This document shows, in pieces, positions 34,513 to 44,012 of a DNA stretch of 64,000 nucleotides. The DNA comes from Chitinophagaceae bacterium (GTDB taxonomy: Bacteria > Bacteroidota > Bacteroidia > Chitinophagales > Chitinophagaceae). The DNA lies in contig JAHBTJ010000001.1 of NCBI GenBank assembly GCA_019638595.1, positions 430,366 through 494,365 on the forward strand, given 5' to 3'. The translations under genes and the position numbers were made by a program. The notes below the pieces were generated by a model. The model was not told the origin of the DNA. It saw nothing but the letters and a program-made list of their open reading frames with translations, and did no database searches. Position 1 is the first letter of the stretch; each line of letters opens with the position of its first letter.

Positions 34513-35666
34513 TATTGCTTTGTATTAATGATGGACGCTGACCATATATCCGGTGTACGAACACCTGCTCTTATTTCCCCGCCGGCTATTAATATTTTAT
34601 TATTCCACAATACTGCCGTAGCAGTTGCCGGTGTTTGAAAAGGAAGTGAACCTTCTTGTGTACATGAGTCTTTGCGACTATTGTATACCAGTACTTTCCT
34701 GCTAAAACCGGGGTGCCCGTTTAAAAGTGCCACACGTTCTTTATTCAATTGTGCGAGACGGGCCGTGTCTTTTTCTGCTTTGATGGCGGCGGTCAGTAAT
34801 TCAGACTGATGAAATGTTTCTCCCGTATCGCCGCCTAATAGAGCGATATGCTCATCATCCGTTTTAATGCCGGTGCCTGCGGTAAGCGTATAAGGCAAAG
34901 CTGTTTTCTTTTCCCATTTGTTTTCCTCCAGATCAAGCGCGTACACATCTTTATACAAATCACTGACACCGGTTTCTTTTTTACAGCGCCCGCCCAGGAG
35001 ATATACATAATCATGACCATCAACTGACTGCAGTGCCAGCACCATATGCGAAACAGCCCGGAGCATTTGCGCCAGCGCTTTCCATCCGCCTGTAGTATCT
35101 GTAAGATTCAATGAGAAACATGCTGCAGAAGTTGCGGTTGCGGTTTCTCCGCCGCAAATGATCAGTTGATCGTTGTAAGCAACCATTCCTGCATTGGTGA
35201 GCGCAACAGGTAAATCGGGCAAACGCGCTGCATCTAATTCCCCTGTACTATTATTCCAGCTCAACTGAAATACCTTGTTGCTGATGCCATTTTCATTTTC
35301 TCCGCCTGCATATATTACCACATCTTTTGTTGAGCAATTTGCCGCATAGGCTACCGGGCTGCTTAGCTTAAACGATTTACTTTTTTGTATAAGTGTATCA
35401 GGGTTTAACTCATACATACATACTTCATCATAATATTTCTTCTTTCCGCCCAGCCAGGGCAGTGCACCCGGAAAATCAGCGCCACCGCCTACTATTAAAA
35501 CATTGTTTGATATACCGGTTACAGGAGCGGCAACGCCGCTTTTTCCCAGGGCAGAGAGTGAACCAACCTTTTTCCAGTCAGACACAGGTAAAGTTTTCTT
35601 CTCTGTTACAGCGCAGTGCATAAAAAATATTATGATGACAAATAACAATATGCTGGATCGTTTCAT
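34512..35666 (-). CDS. nanM: N-acetylneuraminate epimerase/mutarotase (kelch propeller)
   Basis: 384 residues with a lipoprotein-type signal (RSSILLFVIIIFFMHC). The mature part is a kelch beta-propeller: VAAPVTGISNNVLIVGGGAD, VIYAGGENENGISNKVFQLS, QLIICGGETATATSAACFSL, YVYLLGGRCKKETGVSDLYK and ILIAGGEIRAGVRTP are successive blades. This is the cyclically permuted mutarotase family (E. coli NanM/YjhT), which speeds conversion of alpha- to beta-Neu5Ac released by sialidase. A periplasmic lipoprotein position fits. It is five bases from nanA upstream and overlaps nanT by one base, so translation may be coupled. Confidence 0.88.
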   Translation of the reverse strand: MKRSSILLFVIIIFFMHCAVTEKKTLPVSDWKKVGSLSALGKSGVAAPVTGISNNVLIVGGGADFPGALPWLGGKKKYYDEVCMYELNPDTLIQKSKSFKLSSPVAYAANCSTKDVVIYAGGENENGISNKVFQLSWNNSTGELDAARLPDLPVALTNAGMVAYNDQLIICGGETATATSAACFSLNLTDTTGGWKALAQMLRAVSHMVLALQSVDGHDYVYLLGGRCKKETGVSDLYKDVYALDLEENKWEKKTALPYTLTAGTGIKTDDEHIALLGGDTGETFHQSELLTAAIKAEKDTARLAQLNKERVALLNGHPGFSRKVLVYNSRKDSCTQEGSLPFQTPATATAVLWNNKILIAGGEIRAGVRTPDIWSASIINTKQ

Positions 35667-35671
35667 CGTGT

Positions 35672-36613
35672 TTATCGGCTCACCGCAGTTGAGATTTTTG
35701 AACTGTATGAGGAAAAGTTAATGGCTTCTGTATCTTTTCTGAATTTTACAAAATCCTCATCACTCATATTTTTTACCGGCAGGCGGAATTTACCGCAATC
35801 CAAACCGATCAGCTTCATATAGGCTTTACCGGTAGCAATGCCGCCGTATTTTCCCAGCAATCTTATCATCTCAACAGACTGCTCCTGCAATTGAGCGGCT
35901 TCTTCCGGTTTACCATGTTCAAATGCCTGTATGAGCCGGTGGTATAACGGAGCCGAATAGTTGTAAGTGCTTCCTACGGCGCCTTTAGCACCAACAGATA
36001 AGGCAGGCAGCATATTTTCATCCCTGCCCCAGAGCATGTCATACTTTTTATTGTTGAAAAGCAGGCAGGACAGGTAATCCATAAAATCTTCGTGTGTGTA
36101 TTTTATGCCGGCGAAATTAGGGATGCTGCCATCCACTTCTTTCAGCAGATCATACATAGGAAAGTGTACGCCTGTTAATACAGGAATATGATAATAATAA
36201 AAAGGCATACCCGGTACTGCAGCCGCAATTTCCGCACAGCATTGTGCAAGCATCCGCACATCGGCGGGTTTAAAATAATTGGGAGCGGTAAATGATACGG
36301 CGTACAGTCCCGCTTTTTTTGCATGCACGGCCAGCTCTTTGCAATCTGCAATGCAGGTACCGCCCAACAGTGTCATTACTTTAAAACCAGCGTCAGCTTT
36401 TGTGCAGGAAGCCCAGGCATCTATTACTTCCTTTTTCTCAGCCAGGGTGAGCGAAACACCTTCGCCTGTAGAGCCATTGATAAAAGCGCCGGTAACACCG
36501 TTGCCTTTAAGAAGCGCGTAATATTCCGGTATGATGATACTGTTTAACGTTCCGTCTGCATGCATAGGCGTAAAAGGCGCCGCGATCAAACCTGTTAGAT
36601 GTTTAGATGTCAC
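35672..36613 (-). CDS. nanA: N-acetylneuraminate lyase
   Basis: 313-residue DHDPS/NAL-family aldolase that splits Neu5Ac to pyruvate and N-acetylmannosamine. Active-site parts: FINGSTGEGVSLT (pyruvate carboxylate loop), the Tyr of FYYYHIPVLTGV (Y141), and the Schiff-base lysine K171 in NFAGIKYTHEDF, where the T/E after it fits lyases better than DHDPS. The start is GTG at 36613: an in-frame TAA lies two codons upstream and no ATG exists between. Five bases separate it from nanM. Two palindromic sites lie 26-57 bases upstream. Confidence 0.92.
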   Translation of the reverse strand: MTSKHLTGLIAAPFTPMHADGTLNSIIIPEYYALLKGNGVTGAFINGSTGEGVSLTLAEKKEVIDAWASCTKADAGFKVMTLLGGTCIADCKELAVHAKKAGLYAVSFTAPNYFKPADVRMLAQCCAEIAAAVPGMPFYYYHIPVLTGVHFPMYDLLKEVDGSIPNFAGIKYTHEDFMDYLSCLLFNNKKYDMLWGRDENMLPALSVGAKGAVGSTYNYSAPLYHRLIQAFEHGKPEEAAQLQEQSVEMIRLLGKYGGIATGKAYMKLIGLDCGKFRLPVKNMSDEDFVKFRKDTEAINFSSYSSKISTAVSR

Positions 36614-36638
36614 TTGTTATGATTTTTTGTTTGGTTTT

Positions 36639-36670
36639 AATCATTTATTGAATGATTAAATGTATCATTT
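36639..36670 (-). promoter_or_regulatory. two palindromes upstream of nanA, candidate NanR sites
   Basis: AATCATT-TATTG-AATGATT (36639-36657) is directly followed by AAATG-TAT-CATTT (36658-36670). The second shares the core AATGTATCAT with the sequence just before the nanR start codon (43124-43133) and ATGTAT with the nanO palindrome. They suggest a second, internal promoter for nanA-nanM-nanT-nanH-nanE. Confidence 0.4.
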
Positions 36671-36692
36671 TTTTGCCACCGCCTGTGGCTCC

Positions 36693-36727
36693 ACTGCCAT
36701 GGTTCGCGAGACACAAACCATGGCAGT
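36693..36727. other. 12-bp perfect inverted repeat between the esterase gene and nanA
   Basis: ACTGCCATGGTT (36693-36704) pairs with AACCATGGCAGT (36716-36727), loop 11 bases. On the transcribed (minus) strand no T-run follows, so it may be a transcript-end or processing stem rather than a classical terminator. Confidence 0.5.
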
Positions 36728-36741
36728 AGTAAGATAAAATC

Positions 36742-38016
36742 TTAGTTTTTTTCTGACAATACTTTTTCCAGCCATGGTATAATTAATTCCTTTTTAAAAT
36801 AATGGTTAGCCGGGTCAACATTTACATCTGCCAGGTATGTTTTCTGATCAATACCCTCTGGTATCTCTTTAATCTTTGAACGATAGGTTTCATCAGAAAA
36901 CCTGGGATAATAATAGTACCGGTAGTTATGCTCATTGCCTGTGAGCTCATAGGCTTTTTTGACAAGCTCTAAATCCCTTGGCAGACCACCTTCTGTGATA
37001 ATAAGATGTCTCGGAGCTAAGGCGGCGCATAAATCCGGGAAGTCGAAATATTTCCAAAAATTCGGAACCGAGTGACTTATATTGTGATTGGGTACAGGCC
37101 TGTTACCCTTATCATCAGGTTTTGTAACAGTAAGCTGACGCTCCCTGGTATTACATAAAAAATCATTAAACACAAACGCATAAATATCAGGATTGAGAAC
37201 ACCGAGCGCCATTAATGGTTCTGTACCTAAAGAAAAGCCACTGATGATTATCCTGGAAACATTTATATACGGTTGTTGTTTTATCCAGTTTAATACAGCC
37301 TGGTGCAGAAAAACAGAAAATCCAAGATAGTTCCATCCAGCCTCTAACAAGTTTTTCGCTACAACGCTGTATCTAAAACCGGTTATTCCCATTGTTTGTT
37401 CAAGATCAGATGTTTCTCCGGCCCCGGGTTCATCAACGGCAACAGCCACCAGTCCCATTTTTACATAATGAAGCGCCTGGGTATTTTTATCATACCATTT
37501 GCTGCGGGGGCCGGGTATGAACTCAGGCTCGCCAGCCATTGATTCCTTTGTTTCGTTAGTACCTGGTATGCATAAAACGGCGGGGGCAGGCGATTTGGTG
37601 CTTATGTTATCGGGTATCAATACTAAAAAGCTTACAACGCCACCTGGAAGTGGATATGCTTCCCATTTCTGAACCTTATATCCGTCTCTTGGCATTTCAT
37701 ATATCATTTTCGGCACAGGTTGACCGGTATATTCCGGCATATTCATCAGTTCCCGCATCTTTGATCTTACATTCTTCTGCCATTCCTTAAATTTATTATG
37801 CGAAAAGCTTTGCTTAAAGCTGAGTGACGGCTGACTTTGCCTGATCAGATTCAACGAAATTGTGAATGCATTTGCAGTCCTGCCGTCAATTCTATCAGAC
37901 AAAGATGGCGGCTTATTATGATCCGTACCAATTGAATCAGGTTGTGCATTTAATTTTGCTGTAATAAGAATAAGCACAATCATAAAGGCAAGCCTGGTTA
38001 AATGATTTTTCTCCAT
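36742..38016 (-). CDS. secreted alpha/beta-hydrolase, probable esterase of the nan locus
   Basis: 424 residues with signal peptide (LAFMIVLILITAKLNAQ). The Abhydrolase/acetyl-xylan-esterase-like fold shows the nucleophile elbow GFSLGTEPLMALG (GxSxG), preceded by AVDEPGAGETSDLE and ALHYVKMGLVAVAVDEP; the C-terminal region carries candidate Asp and His (DPANHYFKKE). Related proteins deacetylate sugars or hydrolyse sugar esters. Being between nanU and nanA, and with the adjacent NanS-type gene reduced to a remnant, a role in removing O-acetyl groups from sialic acids is plausible but inferred. 91 bases separate it from nanU. Confidence 0.75.
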   Translation of the reverse strand: MEKNHLTRLAFMIVLILITAKLNAQPDSIGTDHNKPPSLSDRIDGRTANAFTISLNLIRQSQPSLSFKQSFSHNKFKEWQKNVRSKMRELMNMPEYTGQPVPKMIYEMPRDGYKVQKWEAYPLPGGVVSFLVLIPDNISTKSPAPAVLCIPGTNETKESMAGEPEFIPGPRSKWYDKNTQALHYVKMGLVAVAVDEPGAGETSDLEQTMGITGFRYSVVAKNLLEAGWNYLGFSVFLHQAVLNWIKQQPYINVSRIIISGFSLGTEPLMALGVLNPDIYAFVFNDFLCNTRERQLTVTKPDDKGNRPVPNHNISHSVPNFWKYFDFPDLCAALAPRHLIITEGGLPRDLELVKKAYELTGNEHNYRYYYYPRFSDETYRSKIKEIPEGIDQKTYLADVNVDPANHYFKKELIIPWLEKVLSEKN

Positions 38017-38107
38017 AAAAACAACCTCTTACGTTATTGGTTGAACAAAAATAATTTTTATAACCGTGATTACTGCGATAATAGATTGCAGTCCTGTCAT
38101 CAAAAAA

Positions 38108-39655
38108 TTAAAATGCCGGATATCCGGGATTCTGGTTTAAAGCCCTGTTATTAGTTAAGGAAGATCTATCAATGGGCCACAATAATTTATAGGCATCAGA
38201 AGCAGCAACACTTGTATTTTCGTATACATAGTTATCTCCCAATCTTCTTAGGTCATACCATCGTTTTCCCTCAAAAACAAATTCAAAAAAGCGTTCCTGC
38301 AAAAGTGCTTCTTTTGGGTCAATATCAATTAGCTGGTTCGGGTACCCGTCTGCAGTGGCGTCATAATGGTTGCCATATGCCCTGGCTCTCACAAGATTTA
38401 TTTCAGCAGAAGGATCCTGCCCTAATATCAGTTTCGCCTCGGCAGCCATGAGCAATAAATCTGCATAGCGATATATGGGAAAATCATTTGTATAAACCCT
38501 TGCACCCGCATTTTGTTCGCCTTTATACTTGTTTACAAAGCATCCGGCAATTGTATAATTACCATTAGCCAAATTATAGGCAGGTTGAATAGAGGCCCAT
38601 TTTCTGCTATCGTTATCCTCAAACTTCCTGAATGTGGCAATTTTAATTGGTGCTCTTAATAACCCGCCCCAATTATCTGTTGCCACGTTAAATTTCCTGT
38701 TTTCAGAAGAATCATAAAAATTAGCTATTAAGCCGGACTGCGGGAAAAATGTGTTTTTAAAAGCCCCTGCGGAGCTTCCCAATTCACTTTCATTAAGCTG
38801 ATTATGGACAGTAAAAATAATTTCGCTGTTTCCTTTGTTAGATGCTGTAAAAACATCTGCATAGTTTGGCAGCAGCGATAAGCCGGGTATACTATTTTGA
38901 ATATCAGTTAATGCATCTTTTGCTGTGCTGGCATCGGCTGTTCCGCCACCGCGATAGCTTGTCCATAAATATACTTCTGCTTTCAGCATCAGGGTTGCCG
39001 CTTTCGACCAATATCCTTTCTGATTTCTGAATGAATAATCAGCTCCAAAGCTGCTTACTGAATTGTCTATATCACTTTTAATAAGCATCATTACAGAGTC
39101 TTCAGGCGATGCGGCTTTTGCGAGATTAGAAATATCAATAGAAATTGTTGGTTCAGTTTGAATGATCACTTTGCCCCATGTGCGTAATAACTGGAAATAA
39201 TAAAAAGCACGCATACCGTACGCTTCGCCCAAATAGTAGTTTTTGTTGGACGTTGTAACCATATTTATTGTACCAAGCTTGCTGATGAGCAGGTTGAGCT
39301 GGTTGATGTTAAAATAAAAATTGCCAAAATTACTTACACCCGGGTTATCAAGGTCCAGTGTATTATTCCACATGTATTCAACACCCTGTGTTGCTTCGCC
39401 TGTAAATGCAGAATTTGAACCCGGATCCGTACCAAAAACATCTGCACGCATTTCGCCAAGGTATTGAAATGCAGATGTGTTGTTTCTGAATGCGATGTGA
39501 ATACCGGAAACAAATGCATCCACCTGCTCCGGTGTCTGCCAATAGCTATTATCGCTGATGCTGCTTATCGGAGTAAGGTCAAGTTTTTTGCTGCATCCAC
39601 TAACCGCAAGTATAAAAACGGCTAATAATGTAAAAAAGTCGGATCTATTTTTCAT
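38108..39655 (-). CDS. nanU: SusD/RagB-family sialic acid-binding lipoprotein
   Basis: 515 residues. Lipoprotein signal with lipobox (LLAVFILAVSGC) and the usual KKLDLTP start of SusD proteins. SusD features: SYWQTPEQVDAFVSGIH, GEAYGMRAFYYFQLLRTWG (TPR-like helix pair), YRYADLLLMAAEAKLILGQD and the family ending ERFFEFVFEGKRWYDLRRLG, ALNQNPGYPAF. It should lie on the outer surface capping the SusC-type pore and capture sialic acid or sialyl-glycans (NanU role in Tannerella and Bacteroides). Gene 21 bases after nanO, same operon. Confidence 0.92.
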   Translation of the reverse strand: MKNRSDFFTLLAVFILAVSGCSKKLDLTPISSISDNSYWQTPEQVDAFVSGIHIAFRNNTSAFQYLGEMRADVFGTDPGSNSAFTGEATQGVEYMWNNTLDLDNPGVSNFGNFYFNINQLNLLISKLGTINMVTTSNKNYYLGEAYGMRAFYYFQLLRTWGKVIIQTEPTISIDISNLAKAASPEDSVMMLIKSDIDNSVSSFGADYSFRNQKGYWSKAATLMLKAEVYLWTSYRGGGTADASTAKDALTDIQNSIPGLSLLPNYADVFTASNKGNSEIIFTVHNQLNESELGSSAGAFKNTFFPQSGLIANFYDSSENRKFNVATDNWGGLLRAPIKIATFRKFEDNDSRKWASIQPAYNLANGNYTIAGCFVNKYKGEQNAGARVYTNDFPIYRYADLLLMAAEAKLILGQDPSAEINLVRARAYGNHYDATADGYPNQLIDIDPKEALLQERFFEFVFEGKRWYDLRRLGDNYVYENTSVAASDAYKLLWPIDRSSLTNNRALNQNPGYPAF

Positions 39656-39676
39656 AATAATATCTTTATCGTTTGA

Positions 39677-42600
39677 TTAGAAAGTTATTTGCAAGCCAAG
39701 TACAATTGTTTTAGGTGTAGGATAAGTACCCGCATATACACCAGTTATAGTACTTGTTCCTTCTGAAACCGGAGGCTCAGGCGTAGGCCCTGAAAATTTG
39801 GTGATATAAAACATATTGAGCATGCTTACATACACTCTTGACTGAGAGAGCACTTTACTACGCGACAAGATCGTTTTTGGAATATCATACGATAAAGTAA
39901 TTTCCCTGCAGGCGAGGTAATCACCTTTTTCGTAAAAACGGGAATTATGACTGTTAAGCGCATCATTAGGATTTCGGATATAGTTCTTTTTACCTAATGG
40001 AGCAGAAACCTGGTCGGCGTAATATACCTTTGGAATATCCGTATTGGTATTGGTTGGCGTCCACGAATTTTTCATCCAGTCAATGTAATTAAATGTACCC
40101 TGGTAGTTGCCTAATATCCTTGAAACTCCATCATTATAAATAGTGTGTCCAAGCGCAAAATCAAAACGCGAATACAGTGTAAAACCTTTATAACTTAAGT
40201 TGGTTGAAAAACCACCGGTCCATTTTGGATAAATATTACCAACATATACCTGGTCTCTTGAATCAATAGTGTCGTTTTTATCTATATCCATCCAGTTAAC
40301 GTCGCCGGGTGTAATTTTTCCGCTTCCATAATTTGAATTGGGCCCGCTGATACCTGCCACGAGGTCAACCCTGTTGCCTGCATCCTTTGCAATTTCTTCC
40401 TCGCTGCTAAAAATACCGAGCTGTTTAAAAGCATAGATGCTACCCATAGGCTGTCCTTCCTGTAAACCGCCAACCCATTCTACCAAACCTGTTTTAGGAT
40501 TATAAATCTGAAGGCCACCCTGCCGGTTATTTTCATTGCCGTTATAAGGCAATTGCAATATTTTGTTTTTAACATACGATGCATTGGCGCTTACACTAAG
40601 ACTCACACCCTGGGTATTTTTAAGCAGATCGGCATTTACGGCAAATTCATATCCCTTGTTTTGAAGTGTGCCGAGGTTGGTCCTTACAGTATTAAAACCC
40701 GTATAACTTGGAAGAGATAAATTAGTCAGCAGATCGCTGGTCTTCCTGTTATAATAATCGAATATTAAGGTTATCCTGTTTTGCAGAAAACCTATGTCTG
40801 CACCAATGCCGGTTGTTTTACTCTTTTCCCAATGCAGGTTAGTATTAACGATACCTGTATTTAAAAAACCTGCATTATTGGAATACAATCCCTGTAAGCT
40901 GTATCCGCCCTGTACTTCATACCTGCCAAGTCCCCCCACATTCCCGTTAACTCCATAGCTTATTCGTGGTTTTAGTGTTGAAATAACATGGCTTATACCC
41001 GAGTTTTTAAAAAATGCTTCCCTGTGCATGTTCCAGCCCGCAGACATGCCCGGGAAAAATCCCCAGCGGTTCTCTTTGGCAAGGCTTGAAACACCATCTT
41101 CTCTAAATACGAGTGTAAACAGGTAACGGTTATCATAAGCATAATTCAATCTTCCAAATGCAGAAATGATGCGGTATTCAGAACCATTGCTGTAATTATC
41201 CCCCGCAGCAAAGGTGGTTGATGCATTTACAGTAGGAATATCATCGGTAGGTGCTTTAGTACCTAATACCCGTTGTGCAAAAGATGTTATACCAAAGTAT
41301 TCTGTACCCAGCATAGCATTTACATCATGCTTTTCAGCAAATGTTTTTGTATAATTAATGATGCCGTTGTACTGCTGTTGAAAATCTCTCACAAAAGTTG
41401 AATACGCTGTTCTGTTGGTGTTGCTGTATGTTTGGGGGTTTGAAAATATGTTGCTGTATGTTTGAGTAGCTTTTGTAAATGACTGGTCCAGTTGCTCAAA
41501 CAAATAAATATTCCCCGAAGCTTTTATGTATAACGACGGAAGAATATCCCACTTTACCGATGCATTGGCCGTTATCCTGTTTACTTCATTGCTTATGCTT
41601 TGTTTACCTAGCCAATATACCGGGTTACCATCGTTAATGCCATTGCCGGGGTTGGGCAAAGTTTTGGCTGAATCTATCCAGGGATTAAATGTTGGCCATA
41701 AGCTAAGATTACGGTACATATTATTTACAGTGCTGCCATTAACGCCAATTTGGGACGAAGTTGATAAAGTTGCGCCTGAGCTTATTTCAATAGCCGGTGA
41801 TATTTTATAGGAACCATTTATATTACCGCTGAATCTCCTGTATTGGGAGCCGATAATCACACCATCCTCTTTATAGTAGTCAAAGCTGCTGAAATATTTT
41901 CCCTTGTCGTTGCCGCCGGCTACATTGATGTAATGCTCCTGGGTTTTTGTGTTTCTGAAAACAAGGTTTTCAACCTCGCCTGAATGGTCTTTAAAAATAA
42001 TAGTGCCGCCGTAAGGATCACCAACGGTATCCCATCCGTAACCCATTAAATATGCAGTAGAGGCATCATATCTTCTTATATCAAACGAAGAAAGGTTGGC
42101 AGAATCGGTTAGTAACCCATAACCTCTTGACGAATTTACTTCCGCCAGTGTTCTGCCTGAATTTAAATTCCCAAGGCGGTTATAATAAATATAATCTTTC
42201 GTATCTAAATATTTATATCCTTCCCTCCTGTTGTTGAAGCCTTCCGTAAATTTATAAGAAACCTGTGCCTTACCGGCAGCGCCACGTTTGGTTGTTATAA
42301 GAACAACGCCGTTATTGGCCCTGGCGCCATAAATTGCCGTAGCTGCTGCATCTTTTAATAACTCCATTGAGGCGATATCTTCTACAGCGATATCATTATA
42401 TGATCTTATAATGCCATCTATAACTACTAACGGGCTTCCAGGGTTATTGATGGAAGCGCCCCCGCGCAATACCAATACAGGCCCTGCACCTGGCTGACCG
42501 GTAGAATTCACTACCTGTAAACCCGGAACGGATCCCTGCAATGCAGAACCTACATTTGCCCTTGGTGCATTTGCCAATACCTTGTTATCCAGCTTGGCAA

Positions 42601-42970
42601 TGGAACTTGTGATGTTTCTTCGCGATTGTGTGCCATACCCTACTACCACAATTTCTCCAAGGTTGTCTGATGTTCTTTCGAGGGCAGCATTGATAACAGC
42701 GCTGTTGCCTGCTGTAATTTCTTTTGTATTATAACCTGTGGAAGAAAAGACGAGCACATCGCCTGCTGTTGCCGTAATACTGAAAGTGCCTGATTCATCG
42801 GTTTGAGTGCCGCCTGTTTTTCCTTTAACAGTAACCGATACTCCCGGCAATGGTGAATTATCATCGGCAGATAACACTGTTCCGGTAATTATTTTTTCCT
42901 GGGATTTGCCGGCAAGGGAAACAGCCAGCAGGCAAGCTAAGAGCCATACTCTCATAATTGCAGTGATCAT
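39677..42970 (-). CDS. nanO: SusC/RagA-family TonB-linked transporter
   Basis: 1097 residues with signal peptide, carboxypeptidase-regulatory domain (ITGTVLSADDNSPLPGVSVT), plug with GEIVVVGYGTQSRRNITSSI and the SusC signature NNGVVLITTKRGAAGKAQVS, then the barrel ending TIVLGLQITF. First gene of the minus-strand nan operon, read from a promoter region that contains a 17-bp palindrome. The start at 42970 gives MITAIMRVWLLACLLAVSLA; MRVWLLAC (42955) is possible. Partner of the SusD protein next to it; the sialic acid specificity comes from context. Confidence 0.92.
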   Translation of the reverse strand: MITAIMRVWLLACLLAVSLAGKSQEKIITGTVLSADDNSPLPGVSVTVKGKTGGTQTDESGTFSITATAGDVLVFSSTGYNTKEITAGNSAVINAALERTSDNLGEIVVVGYGTQSRRNITSSIAKLDNKVLANAPRANVGSALQGSVPGLQVVNSTGQPGAGPVLVLRGGASINNPGSPLVVIDGIIRSYNDIAVEDIASMELLKDAAATAIYGARANNGVVLITTKRGAAGKAQVSYKFTEGFNNRREGYKYLDTKDYIYYNRLGNLNSGRTLAEVNSSRGYGLLTDSANLSSFDIRRYDASTAYLMGYGWDTVGDPYGGTIIFKDHSGEVENLVFRNTKTQEHYINVAGGNDKGKYFSSFDYYKEDGVIIGSQYRRFSGNINGSYKISPAIEISSGATLSTSSQIGVNGSTVNNMYRNLSLWPTFNPWIDSAKTLPNPGNGINDGNPVYWLGKQSISNEVNRITANASVKWDILPSLYIKASGNIYLFEQLDQSFTKATQTYSNIFSNPQTYSNTNRTAYSTFVRDFQQQYNGIINYTKTFAEKHDVNAMLGTEYFGITSFAQRVLGTKAPTDDIPTVNASTTFAAGDNYSNGSEYRIISAFGRLNYAYDNRYLFTLVFREDGVSSLAKENRWGFFPGMSAGWNMHREAFFKNSGISHVISTLKPRISYGVNGNVGGLGRYEVQGGYSLQGLYSNNAGFLNTGIVNTNLHWEKSKTTGIGADIGFLQNRITLIFDYYNRKTSDLLTNLSLPSYTGFNTVRTNLGTLQNKGYEFAVNADLLKNTQGVSLSVSANASYVKNKILQLPYNGNENNRQGGLQIYNPKTGLVEWVGGLQEGQPMGSIYAFKQLGIFSSEEEIAKDAGNRVDLVAGISGPNSNYGSGKITPGDVNWMDIDKNDTIDSRDQVYVGNIYPKWTGGFSTNLSYKGFTLYSRFDFALGHTIYNDGVSRILGNYQGTFNYIDWMKNSWTPTNTNTDIPKVYYADQVSAPLGKKNYIRNPNDALNSHNSRFYEKGDYLACREITLSYDIPKTILSRSKVLSQSRVYVSMLNMFYITKFSGPTPEPPVSEGTSTITGVYAGTYPTPKTIVLGLQITF

Positions 42971-42990
42971 CGTTAAAAATTTAATTTTGT

Positions 42991-43007
42991 ATTATGTATG
43001 ACATAAT
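42991..43007. promoter_or_regulatory. 17-bp perfect palindrome, candidate NanR operator at the nanO promoter
   Basis: ATTATGTATGACATAAT, arms of eight bases about a central base, 20 bp before the nanO start. On the minus strand it abuts a possible -7 box (TAGTTTTA, 43007-43014), so a bound GntR dimer would cover the transcription start, as expected of a repressor lifted by sialic acid or ManNAc. Confidence 0.55.
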
Positions 43008-43133
43008 AAAACTATAAACTAAATTTGTATCAGAAAAATTTTTTTTGCAGATTGTGAGAAGATTTTACTAAAATGATTATTGTTATTAATAAATATATAG
43101 TTACATATTGTGTTAAAATATATTTAATGTATC

Positions 43134-43844
43134 ATGGCTAACGAAACTTTAAAAATAGAGCTAAAAACGGTGGATACCAGCTCGCTGGTTGACAAAGTAG
43201 TGGAGCGCCTGGTGGATCTGCTGCAACAGAAAAAGCTCAGGGTTGGAGATAATATACCTAAAGAGCTGGAGCTTACGGAAACGCTTGGCGTGAGCCGCAC
43301 GGTAATACGTGAAGCGCTCACAAGGCTGAAGATGATGGGATTGATTGAGTCGAAAAAGAAAAAAGGCGCCGTAATTACAAGCCCCGACCTGTTTGGTATA
43401 ATGGGCAAAAGCATGAACCCGCATGTGCTGGATCAAACAACGCTGAAAGATATATTCGAGATAAGGCTTGTGCTTGAAATAGGGATGGCTGATTTTATTT
43501 TTGAGCGGATAACGAAAGAGGATATAAAGGAGCTCAGAAAAATAGTGAGCAAGGAGCCGCCGGTAACGCAATACCATTTATTTAATATTGACCACGAAAT
43601 AAAATTCCACGGAAAGCTGTACGAGATAACGGGTAATGAGGCATTAAAAAAGTTCCAGAGAATGTTGCTGCCGGTTTTTGATTATGTGCATAACAGCAGT
43701 CATTTATTTAAAGAGCCTTATCCGTTCAAGACCTTTGTTTCGCATAACCAGTTGGTGGATATACTGGAGCATGGTACACCTGAAGAATTTCGCAATGGCA
43801 TGCGGGCGCATCTTGAAAATCATTTTGCGCGGTTGTTTGCTTAG
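43134..43844 (+). CDS. nanR: GntR/FadR-family regulator, probable NanR
   Basis: 236 residues. N-terminal winged helix: VVERLVDLLQQKKLRVGDNI, PKELELTETLGVSRTVIREA then LTRLKMMGLIESKKKKGAVI, the standard GntR recognition helix. The C-terminal FCD-type helical ligand domain has the metal/ligand pattern EIRLVLEIGMADFIFERITK, HEIKFHGKLYEITGNEALKK and HNQLVDILEHGTPEEFRNGM then RAHLENHF with the expected histidines. Divergent from nanO with a 163-bp shared promoter, so it most likely controls the nan operon. The effector is unknown; Neu5Ac or ManNAc is expected. Confidence 0.85.
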   Translation: MANETLKIELKTVDTSSLVDKVVERLVDLLQQKKLRVGDNIPKELELTETLGVSRTVIREALTRLKMMGLIESKKKKGAVITSPDLFGIMGKSMNPHVLDQTTLKDIFEIRLVLEIGMADFIFERITKEDIKELRKIVSKEPPVTQYHLFNIDHEIKFHGKLYEITGNEALKKFQRMLLPVFDYVHNSSHLFKEPYPFKTFVSHNQLVDILEHGTPEEFRNGMRAHLENHFARLFA

Positions 43845-43979
43845 AAACTACTACGGCGATGAAGTTATAATTCTTACTATTCACTATAGCTCCCGGTTAT
43901 TAATGAACGATCCTCGTTTTGACGCCCTTTTTCAATAGTAATTTGATCGCTATGACTTTCCTGTCTATATTATTATTGA

Positions 43980-43987
43980 TACATTTG
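43980..43987 (+). promoter_or_regulatory. candidate -7 box (TACATTTG) for the PhnA-domain gene
   Basis: TACATTTG fits TAnnTTTG, ending 25 bases before the ATG at 44013. The rest of the 168-bp gap holds nothing recognisable. Confidence 0.45.
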
Positions 43988-44012
43988 CGCACTATCAAAA
44001 AAATAAACGATC

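Noticed and set aside
36693-36727. Hairpin as rho-independent terminator of the nanO-nanU-esterase transcript
   Set aside because: On the transcribed strand the stem is not followed by a T-run, so termination is unproven.
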